DNA of 64,000 nt from Bolinopsis microptera (GCF_026151205.1 NC_087080.1:6055096-6119095); one strand, 5' to 3'. Counted from the stretch's first letter, positions 1 to 12,648 are shown. Notes: a model not told the origin generated them from the letters alone. Numbers and translations: made by a program.

Positions 1-140
1 ATATATTGTTGTGTGGGTTCATGTTACAAATAGTAATTGAAGGGAATCTGAGTAGCCTATTCGGCTCAAAGTACATGTTGTATTTAGTGGACGTTGGCAT
101 GGAAAAATAGAGACCGAAACTTCTCCAGCAGCAGAGGAGA
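1..140 (-). CDS. DEG/ENaC exon: post-TM1 extracellular start
   Basis: The acceptor TTCAG lies just before 140. One base completes the split codon left by the TM1 exon. The reading then runs through STKYNMYFEPNRLL to FPSITICNMNPHNN at the window edge. The FPxxTICNxNP block follows TM1 at the start of the extracellular domain in ENaC, ASIC and FaNaC/HyNaC channels, and is the most diagnostic sequence of the gene. The exon is cut by the window border. Confidence 0.9.
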
Positions 141-3100
141 CTGAAGAAAAATTTAGCAAATAATAGCATATTTGGTGGTTAAAAAAGGGTAGATTTCCGT
201 GATAAAAGTGGATTTCACTGAATTCCTTACATTAAAAAGTAAATAAATCATAGGTATATTCTGTGCTACAGTGAGAACAAAGAGGAAAGAGTGCAATTTG
301 AACAGGATTTGCCACAAACAATGGTTTATGGTAGCTATTTTTACTATTTAACTAATTAATATGGTTCAGGATTATCTGCATTACCTACAAAATTAGAAAT
401 CCGTACTAATTACCCCTCTTACCTATAAATGAAAAAACCTAGGAACAATATAGCCCACAGAAGTTTTCTAATCAACTCAGGACTATTCCAGATGAACGAG
501 AGATAGTTCATAGAAACATCAGTTGTGAACTCTGCGAACGATTCCGCGTGATTCTTATCCCTGCTCTGAGTTTGTGATAATATTGAATCATTAGTACCGC
601 TAACTTATAATCTAAGTATTGTGAAAAAGTGCAAAACCCAAATCCAAAGCCAAAACAGAAACAGATACCGAATTGAAAACCAAACCAAAAAATAAAACAT
701 ACCTGTTGGCTCTCCGCATCCCCGGGATACGCTATGTGTTTCTTATCAACTCCCAACAGTGGATCATGCCACATATTGCTGTTGCCATGGTTACTGTTGT
801 TGTTAGATACGGGACACTTGACTTTGCTGAGACGGCGACTAGCACTCTCTAGGGTCCTATCTTGAGATGTTAAGGTCTGGTCTCGCGTCGAGAGGAGAGG
901 GTACTGGGAAATGGGGATTAGAAACTTAAATAAAAATATTGACAAAAGCAGGTCGGAAACACGGGAAAAAGCGGTTCTTACAAGGGACAGGAAGACAACT
1001 AAAACATATTCATTAACAGTGGTTGATACGATTCAGGAAACAGAAACAGATAAACAATAATCTAAGAAAAACAAAAAAAACGTGTGGTCAGCATTAAAAT
1101 GCAAACTTTGAGAATGAGATTTTTGGGATCTAAAACACAAACTTTAGGAGTGATAACTTTGGGAGTGAGGATGGTGTTGTTCTTGGACCAGGGTGACATG
1201 ATGGTTCTACTGGAGCTAGAGTCGGAGTGAGACCGTCTGTGTTTGGCTCCCTTCTTGTGAGCCGCAGCTTGCTCCGCTGGTGTCAGGTACTCGTTCTCAG
1301 TGGTCTCACTGAGTGAGTGGTGTAAATACTGAGCAACTCAAGTAAACTAACCGACTTAATGAAAGCTAAAACGACATTGAAAATGAAACTGGCTCAGAAA
1401 ATAAAGCTTTGTTAATCATGTTTTTATTATGATTGAAACTAAATAAATTTAATCTCCAGAATACCTTCCCCCTTTAATTATAAACCCTTGATTCACACAA
1501 ATAGTGTAAAAAAGCAGAACTTGTATAACTTGTAGAACTTTCCTACCTCAGATAAGGGCAGGAAAGCTCGGGAGGTTCAAGAGGAGCGAATCTAGCAGGA
1601 TAAGGTCTGAATTCCTGAGCAGGATCCTTCGTACTATTGTGATCCGAGTCTCTAACAAACTCTTTCCTGTTGAAATCTTGTTTACCATTATCCCGACTTC
1701 TAGGATCTCGGCCAGGTATAAGGAGAGCTCCGTTGTGACGACTTGATTTGTTGGCCGAGCGTCGTGGGAGATTGTCGTAGTCAGAGTCCTCGTGGCTGTC
1801 TAGCGGCCTGGAATTTTAGAAGGCGGATGTTAACTTTGTTCTTAAACTGCTGATTAGAAATTTAGAAACCCAGTCGATCTTTGAAAACGCACTTCACGAT
1901 GGAAACAAAGCAGTAAGCATTGACAAAAATCAATTATGCTTAATCTTTAACCGTCTCAAACATGGAAGGTAGCGTGAACTTGAAAGTATTTTTTCGACAA
2001 GTAATCCGAAGTAAACTATAGTTTCAGTAATCTATTATAATATCTATAATCTATATCTAGTATCTACCTGTTGGAGTAAGGTATCCTGCAAGGAATCTTG
2101 TAATACATGTCAGTACCGTCAGACTTGTACACAACTGGGGTAAACTGTTCCTGTCTTCTATCATTGCTCCTGAAATCGGGAGAGACACTATAATTAGTTA
2201 ATTCGTGGTAATTGTGATTGAGTCGAGTCAGTTTGTGATGAAGTCTGTTTCATAAGATTCAGTTATCTGACTCGTGAACCATGGACCATCGCGACGATCT
2301 GAGTAATTTTAATTCCGCCATACTTTAAACTAGTTGTAAGTAGACATTAATTTTACCGGATACTCGAATGAGTATCCGGTAAAATTAAATTTTAATTCCG
2401 CCATACTTTAAACTAGTTGTAAGTAGACATTAATTTTACCGGATACTCGAATGAGCCTTATGAGCGGCCTAATCGATAGTATTCCAAATTATGACCAACA
2501 GAAATCGGCTGTAATTAGGCATTAAATTCTAATGTGGCCTAGCTGTGGCCGGGAGAGAGAGATAGCGGCGTCCGAAGGTCATCAAACAGTACACCGCCTT
2601 GACGGAGAACCTCTAAACGATTGGTTTAACAACATCATTAGTGTTATTACCTAAACTATACCTCAGATCATATGACGTAGCCATCCCATTAGTATACACA
2701 AAACAATTGGGGAAGTGTTGTTCTGACAAACGTTTTTAGAGTAAAATGGCAAAACAAAACCGCTTAAACAAACTACAAGTCAGCTTTAAATGCCTGTCAG
2801 GCGACAGAAAAGTGCCGGAAAAATGCCAGGAATATAATATCCACTTTGGCTTTCCGTCGTGATTGAAAACACTGACCAACAATTTTCCTCCTTTTTATAA
2901 TTGCTCTGTGCTATCTATTTAAGGGTTTATAATAAAATCTTTGATTATGTTTGATATGTGATTTCATGTACACAAGTAATGTGAAAATACTTTCTAATTG
3001 GTTATTTGGAGTCGCAACCTTATTTCATGCGTAACATCCACAATTTTTAATTGTTTTCCATCCTTCTTTTATTAAATTTAACGGCGGGCAAGTGATTTTG

Positions 3101-6100
3101 GAGATGCGCTCATTTCACAAAGTCACCAAAATAGAATAAAAACCTATGTTTAAAAGGAGGAGGAAGTCTGAAGGGGTGACTGTTATGAGCGGATTCCTGG
3201 TAGTTCTCTGCATCTGAGTCAGAGTATGCTCTAGGTCTGTGCTCTCCACGTGATATCCTCCCGTTACGATATCTGGGGTGGCATGTGAGATTAGATAACA
3301 GCGATTGTTACTCTGTCATGAACAATTTTAGTTGAATGGTAATGTAATTTCGGCACTGCAACGAACTAAGTGGTAAAGCCCTTCATGATACGATAAGAAA
3401 TCTATAAATCAGCATATTGTTCAACCGATAGCATTTGTATAACTTGGGCCACAGGAAATATCAGCAATATTCTGGTTGTGTTTAAAGAGAACCAACCTGC
3501 CATCCCCCTCAATTCCTCCCGGGTCCTGGTGCCGGTGTCGTCTCTTCCCACTACTACTACTACTGTTCTGATAGGTTTCCTCTACAGGGGTCTTCACTCG
3601 TCCCTCCCGGTGCTTGGTGTCGCTGCTTTCTGGTTCCTGGTCAGTTGAGAGTTCCAATTTTAACATTCACTCATGCTGAATTAAAGTACGAACCAAAATA
3701 TTGTGGGCCAAAACAAAAATGTTAGCAGACAAAATAGAAAGATAAGCAAACTTGAAAGAGAAGAAACTTCACCCTTCTCCAGAAAAAATTGCCACAATCT
3801 CTTCGGAAACCTGATCGGGACGCTTGATGGTTTCTTTGTCAAATAGAAACAGTTCTGTTTCTCTTCTCTCGATAGTTGAAGTTTGCACTTCATCAACAGG
3901 GTGCGGCTCTGCGATTTGTACTCTATCAGTCAGAGGCACCTCTGCAAAACATTCTCATTTATAATTCTTTCTGGGAATTATCGCGGGTAGCAGTCAACAG
4001 CCATGGTATTATTTTATTATATCACCTTCAGAATGATTTGAATAAAAATGGATGGTGCATTTCTTCTTGATGGCGGAAAGGCCAGACATTTAAAAAGACA
4101 AGATTACTAACAACGAGTAGATCGTTTTTTCATGTTAAATAAGGTTTTATGCACCTATGAGGGATGAAATGGGAGCATCTGAGTCAGACACCTGCATTCT
4201 ATCAGGGAGGGTAGGATAGGGCACTGCTGCTATACTGTCTATAGGTATCGTGGGTAGGTCTGGAGGTGATCTCCTACGTCCTGTTCGACTGTTTCTCTCT
4301 GTTAGAGATATTGTTAGACTTTATAATCTTCCATCGCAAGTGAAAGAGCTAGGATGGTGAGTGAAAACTGAACATGATCGTGAGGGTAGATAATATTTTT
4401 TACTGAGCAATTTGAAATTTTCTCTGAAGAGAAGTTTGTTATTGATGCAGACCTGAGTAACTGTCAGGACTCCTGGAACGGACTTTTTCAGGAGTTCTAC
4501 TTTTCGAGCGCCTACTTTTATCCGGAGTTTTTGCTCGATCTCTTCTTTCCGGAGTTTTTGCTCGGTTTTTTCTTTCCGGAGTTTTTGCTCGGTCCCTTCT
4601 TTCTGGAGTTTTTTCTCGATCTCTTGTTTCCGGCGTCTTTGCTTGCTCCCTCCTCTGATTTTCTGGTGTTTTTCCGTTCCGATCCCTTTTCTCAGCTCTC
4701 TCCGGAGTTTTGTTTCGAGTTCTATCAGGAGTCCGGCTTTTGTCTCTCTTTTCAGTTCGTTCTGGAGTTTTACTCCGGTCTCGGTCTCGGTCTGATCCAA
4801 TGTATGGAATTGCTTCTACACACGAGTTTGACCTCTGAAATAATATAACAAGACTTAAAGATGGAACACTAGATCCTGACGAACAGTGACCACAATCTAT
4901 AATCATAGGCATTAAACATGGGCACTAGTGAAGATTGGTACAATTAGCCAACAATAAATAAAAATAACAATAACCTCAGCCTTAGCATTGAGATTCAATG
5001 ATCTGAGCTCCTGAAGTAATAAAATTGATTTAGATTAACTCTTAAAGCAGGAGAAGTTAAGAAACTAAATAATCAGTACCTGGCCGTTAACAGGAGTCCG
5101 ACTATTGACAGGAGGACCGGGCATGATGAGATACCCTCCCACAACCTCATAGTCCCTACTTGGCTCCGGAGGTTCTCTAGCAGGTCTCTCTGGCCGGTCC
5201 TGGAAACTCTTAGTCCTTATATTTGCGGGAGGCTTCCGAGGGGGCACCGACTGATCAGGGGGACTATGTTGTTTCCGGGGCGGTAAACTAGGGCTGGTGG
5301 GGCAGGGCAGTTCGTAGTCATTGAGGAATATCTGACTGTTCTGCTGCATCTCAGGGCCACACTTAGCACACGCAAAACAAGCGGCAGGTTACCTAACAAG
5401 CATGATGACTCTAACAAGCCTAATAAAATTATTAAGTGCGAACAAGCGGTCGAGACAGATTTGGTGTGGCACGGTTGAGGCAGATCACCACTCGGACCGA
5501 GTTATGTGTTGGCTCCATTTCCGTACCTTGTTCTGGACAGAGCTAAACGGCAATCAGCGGTCACGTGGTCAGTGACGGAGCAGCATCCGGGAGGAGGCGA
5601 ACTGAGGTTAACTGCACGTGGTCACATGACTAACTCTCACTTTCTTGGAGCACGTGACCAGCTATCTCTTTCTTGGGTTAAACTGTTTGTTAGATTAACG
5701 AGTCTAAACCAATGACGATCCTGATGATAAACTCTACTCCAATGAAGCGCTGCTGTTTTGACTTTAGGACGGTGTGAAGCTGCTGGAAGAGTAAACTACA
5801 CCAGGTGGCACGGCTAGATTTTGATTGGTGGACAAACGAGAGGAATGGCGGTGATTGGGAGACAGTTGTCGGGATGTATTTAGTGTTAAGTCTAACTGTG
5901 AACGTGTCCAGTTGTAAGAATAAAACATTTGGCGAATGTGAGAGTTTTTTAGTTAGAAATTTAAGCCCTGATCCAATTTTACCATCTCCCAATCTTCATT
6001 AATCTAATTGATCAATTTATCGTGAAAAATACGAACTTTTATAAGTGAGACAAGATCATAAGGAACAAGTGACGGTAATAGTAGTAACAAGGCAGTGGCT

Positions 6101-6881
6101 GTAAATATGAAGCGTGTCACTCAGTAAATATGAAGCACGTCACTCCCAGTTTATGACGTGATCTGGTAACCTCTAAATGGACTGACTAATATAGCCATGT
6201 TGTCAAACTGCAAAACATCACCTCTGCAGAAAGTCGGGGAAATAAAACAGATATGGAATAAGTATCGTACAAATATCTAAAAAGAAGCAGTCGTTGGAAC
6301 ACATTATACAAAACAGCGTTTAGTACATTATTACTATCCGTAATCAGTAATTTACGAATCGGCTCACAAGTGCACGGAACATAATTAATATAAATTTCAT
6401 ATAATTTATTGTTAAAGATAATAAATCGGTCTCAATGAAAATTGAAGTAAATTATTCCGCTCACCTGTGTAGCAGGGAGATGTTTCTTTTTAATTTTATC
6501 AACTGAACCAGATCTCGAGGGAGGACCACTTCTGTTGTGTTCATGACCATTTGAAGAGGGAACATGGGACATGTTTGATGAGGGATCATGAGATAAGTTT
6601 GATGAAGGAGCATACGAATGATTTGATAAAGGAGCATATGAATAGTTCGACGATGGAGCATACGAGTAGTTTGATCGAGGAGCATGTTTCAGTGTAAAAT
6701 CAGGGATGGAAGGTCTGGGTTTGAAACCGTTGACTTGGTAAGGATCATAGTGGATAGGAGGCTGTGAGTGGTCCTGGGGTATGAAGCCTTGTTTCTCTAG
6801 TTGGGTAGCTGCTTGGTAGGGCCAGGTGGAGGTGGAGACTTGAGCACGCTCGTCTCTGTACCAGTCACCACTTGTTATCAT
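1..6881 (-). CDS. DEG/ENaC-family sodium channel with very long N-terminal cytoplasmic region (partial, 3' end outside window)
   Basis: DEG/ENaC channels are trimeric, amiloride-sensitive-type Na+ channels of the plasma membrane. Exons read from the minus strand: 6881-6465, 5361-5080, 4834-4453, 4298-4155, 3941-3811, 3636-3497, 3272-3144, 2169-2068, 1807-1547, 1308-1143 (or to 1158), 903-703, 565-423 and 140-1. All junctions have AG/GT ends and compatible phases; the donor near 1143 is weak. Family identity rests on the last two exons: a TM1 block and, after it, FPSITICNMNP, the post-TM1 signature (FPxVTICNxNP) of the family. The upstream exons give about 785 residues of low-complexity, Pro/Ser/Arg-rich cytoplasmic sequence, against roughly 30-110 residues in typical members. 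It carries PPRK proline motifs, KTPE repeats, an octapeptide repeat and Tyr motifs (NEYLTPAE, DYEVVGGYLIMP, SDYDNLP). Extracellular domain and TM2 lie beyond position 1. ATG 6881 is the conservative start. Two abutting genes cannot be fully excluded without a transcript. Confidence 0.8.
423..565 (-). CDS. DEG/ENaC exon: pre-TM1 and first membrane segment
   Basis: The exon is bounded by ACTCAG at its 5' side and TATAG|GTAAGA at its 3' side, 143 bases, phase 0 in and phase 2 out. It encodes a hydrophilic stretch with FAEFTTDVSMNYLSF, the position where family members have F-x-x-x-T-x-x-H-G, then a basic turn and the hydrophobic helix LLWAILFLGFFIY. The usual His-Gly gating pair is replaced by Met-Asn, which is worth noting because that His-Gly affects open probability in ENaC and ASIC channels. 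Confidence 0.85.
2305..2456. repeat. Direct duplication of about 68 bp with hairpin core
   Basis: The segment beginning TTTTAATTCCGCCATACTTT occurs twice in a row (about 2307-2373 and 2389-2455), separated by a palindrome, ACCGGATACTC then GAGTATCCGGT. It lies in an intron of the channel gene. The second copy lacks the inverted half, so a small insertion or hairpin-mediated duplication is the simplest reading. Confidence 0.75.
4453..4834 (-). CDS. DEG/ENaC exon with KTPE / RS-like repeat
   Basis: A 382-base exon (acceptor ATTTCAG, donor TCAG|GTCTGC). After about 20 ordinary residues it becomes an array of roughly 9-12-residue units built on (K/R)TPE-R-R-D-R-(A/E/S), about ten copies, ending in SRSPDSYS. 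The array is extremely basic and rich in Thr-Pro, so it offers many potential proline-directed kinase sites and should be disordered. Similar arrays are common in splicing and cytoskeletal proteins, but here the reading frame joins the channel exons on both sides in phase. The repeat makes the DNA itself locally repetitive. Confidence 0.75.
6465..6881 (-). CDS. DEG/ENaC first certain coding exon, octapeptide repeat
   Basis: The exon encodes 139 residues from ATG 6881 to the donor ACACAG|GTGAGC. Residues about 72-115 form an eight-residue repeat, SSNYSYAP with variants SNHSYAP, SNLSHDP and SNMSHVP, five to six copies encoded by a 24-bp minisatellite. The remainder is Pro/Gln/Tyr-rich (HYDPYQV). 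No folded domain is recognised. The frame stays open upstream of the ATG, so the exon could be internal; see the candidate exon at 7271-7392. Confidence 0.7.
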
Positions 6882-7270
6882 CTCACTTCTACACTTTGTA
6901 ACGTACTGATCATGTCATGTGACCTGGGATGGAATTTCATTAAAATATTATGACGTTTTTCTAATATTGATTCCAACAAAAAATTGCAAATGGGATCATT
7001 CACTAATACTTGAAACAGGATGATTCAAGAAAATGTCGCGAAAAAGACTATTGAGTATTTAATACAACAAGCAAAACACAGAGCTGCAAATAAAAAGCTA
7101 AATAATCTCTAGCCGGATCATGTGCTTATACACATATTATAATAGTATAACACTAACCAGTAACCACCTTTTTACGCCAATCTAACATCTAAGAAAAGAT
7201 GAAACAAAACACACTGACCACATATTATCATGATCAGCTCTTCTAACTCAAGATAACTGACTATTCGCAC

Positions 7271-7392
7271 TGATTAATTTGTCCTCCATGTCCAATATCA
7301 TGTCTACTTTCTGACGAGTCTCCAGCTCTTCTCCCTTGGCCATTAGAAAATAGGCCGGAAGACTTTGTGTATACCATATCGTAGATGTTCAT
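7271..7392 (-). CDS. Candidate 5' coding exon of the DEG/ENaC gene
   Basis: A reading frame starting MNIYDMVYTKSSGLF runs 40 codons. It would splice in phase 2 from a weak donor (AATCA|GTGCGA) to the acceptor TGTAG just upstream of ATG 6881. The product is hydrophilic and Gly/Arg/Ser-rich like the following exon. An overlapping frame on the same strand (MAKGEELETRQKV) also looks helical, so the assignment is uncertain. A transcript would decide. Confidence 0.25.
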
Positions 7393-7584
7393 CAAACTTC
7401 CCCTATAGCATGCAACTGGGCCCAATTCATCACACCGTTAAAGTTTCCGCACATCTTGCGTAAGCTAGCTGGTCCTTTATAATATAATATGAACTTCGCA
7501 CCACGATATTATACAACATGCAATGACTTACATGCTTCCTCTTTAATTTTGTACAACACTCTTTCTGTTAGCCTCTCACCTAGT

Positions 7585-8068
7585 CCTACCCACCTACCCA
7601 CCTACCCACCTACCCACCTTACCACCTACCCACCTACCCACCTACCCACCTACCCACCTACCCACCTACCCACCTACCCGCCTACCCACCTACCCACCTA
7701 CCCACCTACCAACCTACCCACCTACCCACCTACCCACCTACCCACCTACCCACCTATTCACCTACCCACTTACCCACCTACCCACCTACCCACCAACCCA
7801 CCAACCCACATACCCACCTACCCACCTACCCACCTACCCACCTACCCACCTACCCACCTACCCACCTACCCACCTACCCACCTACCCACCTACCCACCTA
7901 CCCACCTACCCACCTACCCACCTACCCACCTACCCACCTACCCACCTACCCACCTACCCACCTACCCACCTACCCACCTACCCACCTACCCACCCACCTA
8001 CCCACCTACCTACCCACCTACCCACCTACCCACCTACCCACCTACCCACCCACCCACACACCCACCCA
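7585..8068. repeat. 8-bp minisatellite (CCTACCCA)n, about 480 bp
   Basis: Near-perfect tandem CCTACCCA units with few substitutions; later units are shortened. The long plus-strand frame across it (TYPPTHLP repeated) is an artefact of an 8-bp unit that never makes a stop, not a gene. All pyrimidines are on the plus strand apart from the A. Confidence 0.97.
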
Positions 8069-9261
8069 CTCTACCTAGCCGGTAGCCCCACATAATCTGC
8101 TTACCTAATGTCCTTTCAATATTCAAATGGATTTAAATTAATTGCATAATGCTACACAGCCTTAAATTTAAAATCAATATAATTTGATAAGTCAATTAAA
8201 ACAGGAAAGCTTAATAATAATTACAATTTTAAGTTTCTGTAAATTAATGATAAAATAATGGTAAAAAGTGTCGTGATACAATGTACGTGGTGGCGTCCTT
8301 CTGCGCCCTTGGTTGATCTTGACAAACAATAGATACTTGTCTGCTCCAGCCTTGATCAGACTATTACAATGAATATCCATACCGTCTGACTATATACATA
8401 TTCAATGGTAATGAAGTTATTAGTGAATCCAGCCACATACATTAACATTGGACCACTGATCAGTGTTTACAAATAAAAAGAACCAAACACTCATAAAGTG
8501 TAACACGTACTCAACAAGACAGAGTCCATACTAGGGCATAACTCAAAGGACAAGGAAATAAAACCTTGTGTTTAAACACAGATAACACTCTCAAGTTGAC
8601 TGATAAAAACCTTGTATCCATCGGCAGTAAACTAAGAAGGAAACAGCATAATGATAAAGTAATGTGTTGAACAATACTGATGAGGACACATGTTGCTCTG
8701 TTGCGTAGTCCTAATAAAAGGTAACGTGGTTTCTAGTATCACTGAAAAGTGAAATAGCTAGAGTATACACTACACAAATAGCTTGAGTTACAAATGATCT
8801 GGATGAGCATGATCAATGCTATATTCAGAGATACCTCGTCTTTTGGCACAATCACTACAGAAACAAGTATTGTATATGGTGTGAAGACGGAGAGGAAGAC
8901 CGAAGGAGAACTATTTAGAGAGGGGCTTTTGAACACTGTTCTAATTCTCATCAGCTAACGGGATACTGAAAGATTAAGTTCATTCTCACAGCTCGTCTTT
9001 CAGTGTATAAACTAAAAACTATATGGACATAAAGCTATAAAGCACGGTCAAATTCATTGTCTCATAAAGCACGGGACAAGGTACAAAGCAGTGAAATTTT
9101 AAGAAAGGTGCAAAGTTCAGTATCTCGGATAAAACCTATTAATCAGCAGCACAATATGCAACACTTTATAATAGCGAACATTAGATATTGGAGTTATAAC
9201 CTTTGGTCCTTGAACAATAGTAATGGAGGTTCTTCTTAAAGTGTCACAAGATAACTATAGT
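8069..9261. other. AT-rich intergenic DNA, nothing recognised
   Basis: Short frames only (up to 70 codons) and none with splice sites or family similarity that I can recognise. It lies between the channel gene and the end of CDK20. Confidence 0.5.
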
Positions 9262-9422
9262 CATAGATGGAGATACTGGTGGGGTGGAGAGGCAAATTGT
9301 TTTGACACGTGACAGCCATAAACCAATCAGAGTCAGCTATTGACGAGATAAATCACAGAATCAGGAATCGCTATCACGTGTCAAAAATATTTGCTTCCCC
9401 TCCCCATCAGTATCCAAATTTA
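9262..9422. mobile_element. MITE of the Harbinger-like family
   Basis: An inverted-repeat element of about 160 bp. The left end reads TAGATGGAGATACTGGTGGGG and the right end CCCCTCCCCATCAGTATCCAAA; GACACGTGA and TCACGTGTC lie further in. The ends match the termini of the 8.1-kb transposon at 20015-28120 (GATGTGGATACTGGCGGGG), so it is a short non-autonomous relative. Confidence 0.7.
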
Positions 9423-12400
9423 TTAACTAACAATGACGTTTATTCAAGAACTGTTAAATATGACAAATTCTATCTAATCATACATTTTCTAAGTATAACC
9501 TAGTGTGAACAATTGTTTGACGTATCGACAAGAACCATTGAAATTATCAATGACAGTCATTGACAAGCGAGAAAACCCTCAACGCAGTCTTACTCTTAAG
9601 TCGTATTATTAACATATGTCATTTATTACATAGATCATGCTGTGTTTACTGTTTATCGGCGTGGTCGTCTAAAACGAGAATTTAAAATTTAAAAACTGCA
9701 TTCTATAATATATTTTGCATTTTGTGGTTGCCTGATGCCTCAGATAATATTGACATTAATAAAATGTTAATCATTGCTGCAGCAATTAAAAACTCGATCT
9801 TCATCACAAATTTAAACGAAAAACAGAAGAAATTATCACTCAAGCCTAATCGAATAAAACTGACGACCTAAATTCCTGCTATTGTCTAAATCACGTCTAT
9901 TGTCTAAATCACGTCTATAAGTGGAATCAACAATTTTCAATTTCCACCTTGAAATATAAACCAATTCTTGAATAAGGGACACCACACGGTTGAGCATTTT
10001 GAGAAATCGTTATCCAACAAAATAGAACCAGTAGGTACGCGGTCATATAAAATTAAAAACAAGATTATCAAATCTAAAATTTAAAAACTGCATCCAAAAG
10101 GTATTGTGTGCTTTCCTAGTAGTAGTAATACATTTAAATTAAGGCATTTCAATCATTTATACATGTGACAATAATTAGAAAAATTATAATTGGTGAATCT
10201 TCATCAAAAATGAACAAGTAAGACACTAAGACTATCAGATTCGATGTCAAGCTTCAATGGTCGAGCTTCGATGGTAGATTTCCAATTTTTGTTAATTACC
10301 CAATGAAATTTGGCAGCCTTTTGACCCATGAATAAGGTCCACCAAGGTCGAGCAACAACCACTAAACAATTAAAGAACGAATAGTTCCTAAAGGAACCGG
10401 TTCCGATTAAACCACCAAATCTGAAGAACCTGATACAATTCCATTAGATTGCAATAATTGATACAGTGTTTTGTTATGATAATATGACATAAGTCATATT
10501 ATCCTATGTAAATCGACCGATCAATCATGCTTATAGTTATCATTATCAAGACCATCGTGATTAATACAGTAACAACGTCTACGACGCCACGTATAAAATA
10601 ATAATAAAACGCGCATAAAATTCAGGTAACAATCAGCTATTCATTATAAGTTTGACGCCGTACATATCGGGACCCTTCGCCTTACCGGCGTTCTCAAACG
10701 TAATATTGAATACAATGTACTCCTACAACTGCTTGCTGAGATGTGTAACTGCAAGGAACTAATGAATTTATATATATTAGGGATTGTTTAATAGCGATCA
10801 TGCGTCTTGCGGCATTGTGTATTGTATACGATTATTATACTTTGGGGTAATCATTGTATTTGTGATCCCAAGAATCTGGCTGTATTGGTGGCGGTGTAAA
10901 CGGTGAATAATGTCATTATATATATAAATACTATATTTTTGTTGTATATACTATATGGTAGAGGGGAGCTTACATGATCACCACAGCTAAAAGGTCATGT
11001 GTGGTCAAGTAAATAATGCGGGTTAAGGGGCAGGGTATTACACCTATCACCAGACACGATAGTGGCTTCTTCTCTCAGATGGTAGTTATCATGTCTAGAT
11101 ATGAGCCTTTCAGGCGGGGGTCTGTATATAATCATACTACTGGAGGCGCTGCGTATTACAAGACAGCATCAACTGCTGGACATAACTACATTTGAAGAGT
11201 TGGGTTCAGGGATATAAATCACGATGTCAAATATCTTACATGCAAGAAGTATTATAAGACACTGGATAGGCTTAAACAATATTTAACACTTCGACACGCC
11301 TATAAACTGCTTGTAAAGCAGTGCGTGAATCCAGTCGCTAGACTAATTATCCGCAACATGACAAAGATAAACCTGAAAGTTACGTAGTGTGAAGCAGACT
11401 GTATTATGCGACCAACAAAACGTGTACACGTGTTGTGTTTAAATTATCTGCAGGTAATGGCTTTGAAGGTGCAGATTGCGGAATCACACGAGCTGAAGAT
11501 TATGTGTCTGTATGGATCTTAACGCTTATATCACATACTTGTACAATGTGTACTTGTCAGATTACATATCCAGGGCTCTTACTGAATGAGTTTAACGTGT
11601 GAGTGGTATTAACGCAGTTAAATGATGCATAAACTAGTATTAACTAACCTTTTTAAGGACTAGAAATTTGGACGCAAACAAACTTCCACAAAATAGCTTA
11701 CCCGGAGAAAGACCCAGTTTGAAAAACCTCCCCTCGTAGATTGGCATCTGTCGACAGGTTTTTGCCCTCAGACTGCAATTGATTACCTGGGATACTTGGC
11801 TTAAACGCTCTCAAAGTATACCAAGGTGACACTATTTGAGTTAAGGTTTTAAGCTTGAACTCCTGACCGAAATACTGAGTTAGTACAATTATATCAAACA
11901 CTTCTGGGAGTCCCTTGGTTGAGATTTACCTATAATTTTTGATAGAAGCTGAGAATTATTTTAGTTTTTCTCCGCCTGCGGTGCAGTAAATTTCTTAATA
12001 GATTTTGTGATGACAAGTAATAAAGTCTGCTATTATAACTGATATTTCTGATCGTCTGAACAATAATATTTACATTAATAATAAATATTAAACATGTTAA
12101 CTGTACATAACAAAATGGGCTGGGAGGTGAGAAATACGGAAAAGCTTTAAAAATTAAAACTATATAAAGTTAACAATAAAATTTGATTTCAAAATATTTT
12201 CCGTTGTGTTCAAGTTAACGCTGTGACAACGTATGGTTCGACGAAAGATCAAAAGCGGTCAAGTAGCGGTCATCTGATAACTGGAAAACAAATGTAGATA
12301 GAACATAATGCATCATTAGACAACGTAATCCTGCCTAATGTACCGCAACAAACTTGGTATCACTGAGAACCAGTGCTCCAAACAATTCAGCCAAGAAAGT

Positions 12401-12468
12401 GACCACTCTAACACAGTTACCACCCCAACACCACTCCCACACACTCTAACACACTCTAACATAAGCTG
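9423..12468. other. AT-rich intergenic DNA downstream of CDK20
   Basis: No convincing exon, RNA gene or repeat was seen. A short direct repeat (AAATCACGTCTAT twice near 9889 and 9907) and AT microsatellite patches (about 10918-10950) are the only structure noted. Confidence 0.5.
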
Positions 12469-12648
12469 CTAAGACTCCACCACAGACTTCGCATTAACGT
12501 TAAAGAGGACAGGGTTACACATCTTCCTCTCCACGGGGATATCAATGTCAATATCATGAGCAGCTTTCTTGTTGTGACGGGTAGGAATAGGTAGTTCCGA
12601 GTGGTGTGCTGGTAGAGGTTCTATGAAGAACCACGGGTGTAGGAGTGC
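12469..12648 (-). CDS. CDK20: CDK20 exon 7 (C-terminal tail and stop)
   Basis: Acceptor CCTCCCAG, phase 0. It encodes ALLHPWFF, then the [12 protein letters not shown] tail and ends ...AKSVVES with TAG at 12469. The His-Pro-Trp/Tyr-Phe block ends the kinase C-lobe. Confidence 0.95.
   Translation of the reverse strand, partial: ALLHPWFFIEPLPAHHSELPIPTRHNKKAAHDIDIDIPVERKMCNPVLFNVNAKSVVES

Noticed and set aside
4531-4848. Plus-strand Phe/Leu-rich frame of 105 codons
   Set aside because: Shadow of the KTPE-encoding exon on the minus strand.
7489-8085. 198-codon Thr/Tyr/Pro-rich open frame
   Set aside because: It is the (CCTACCCA)n minisatellite; an 8-bp unit without stops opens all frames.
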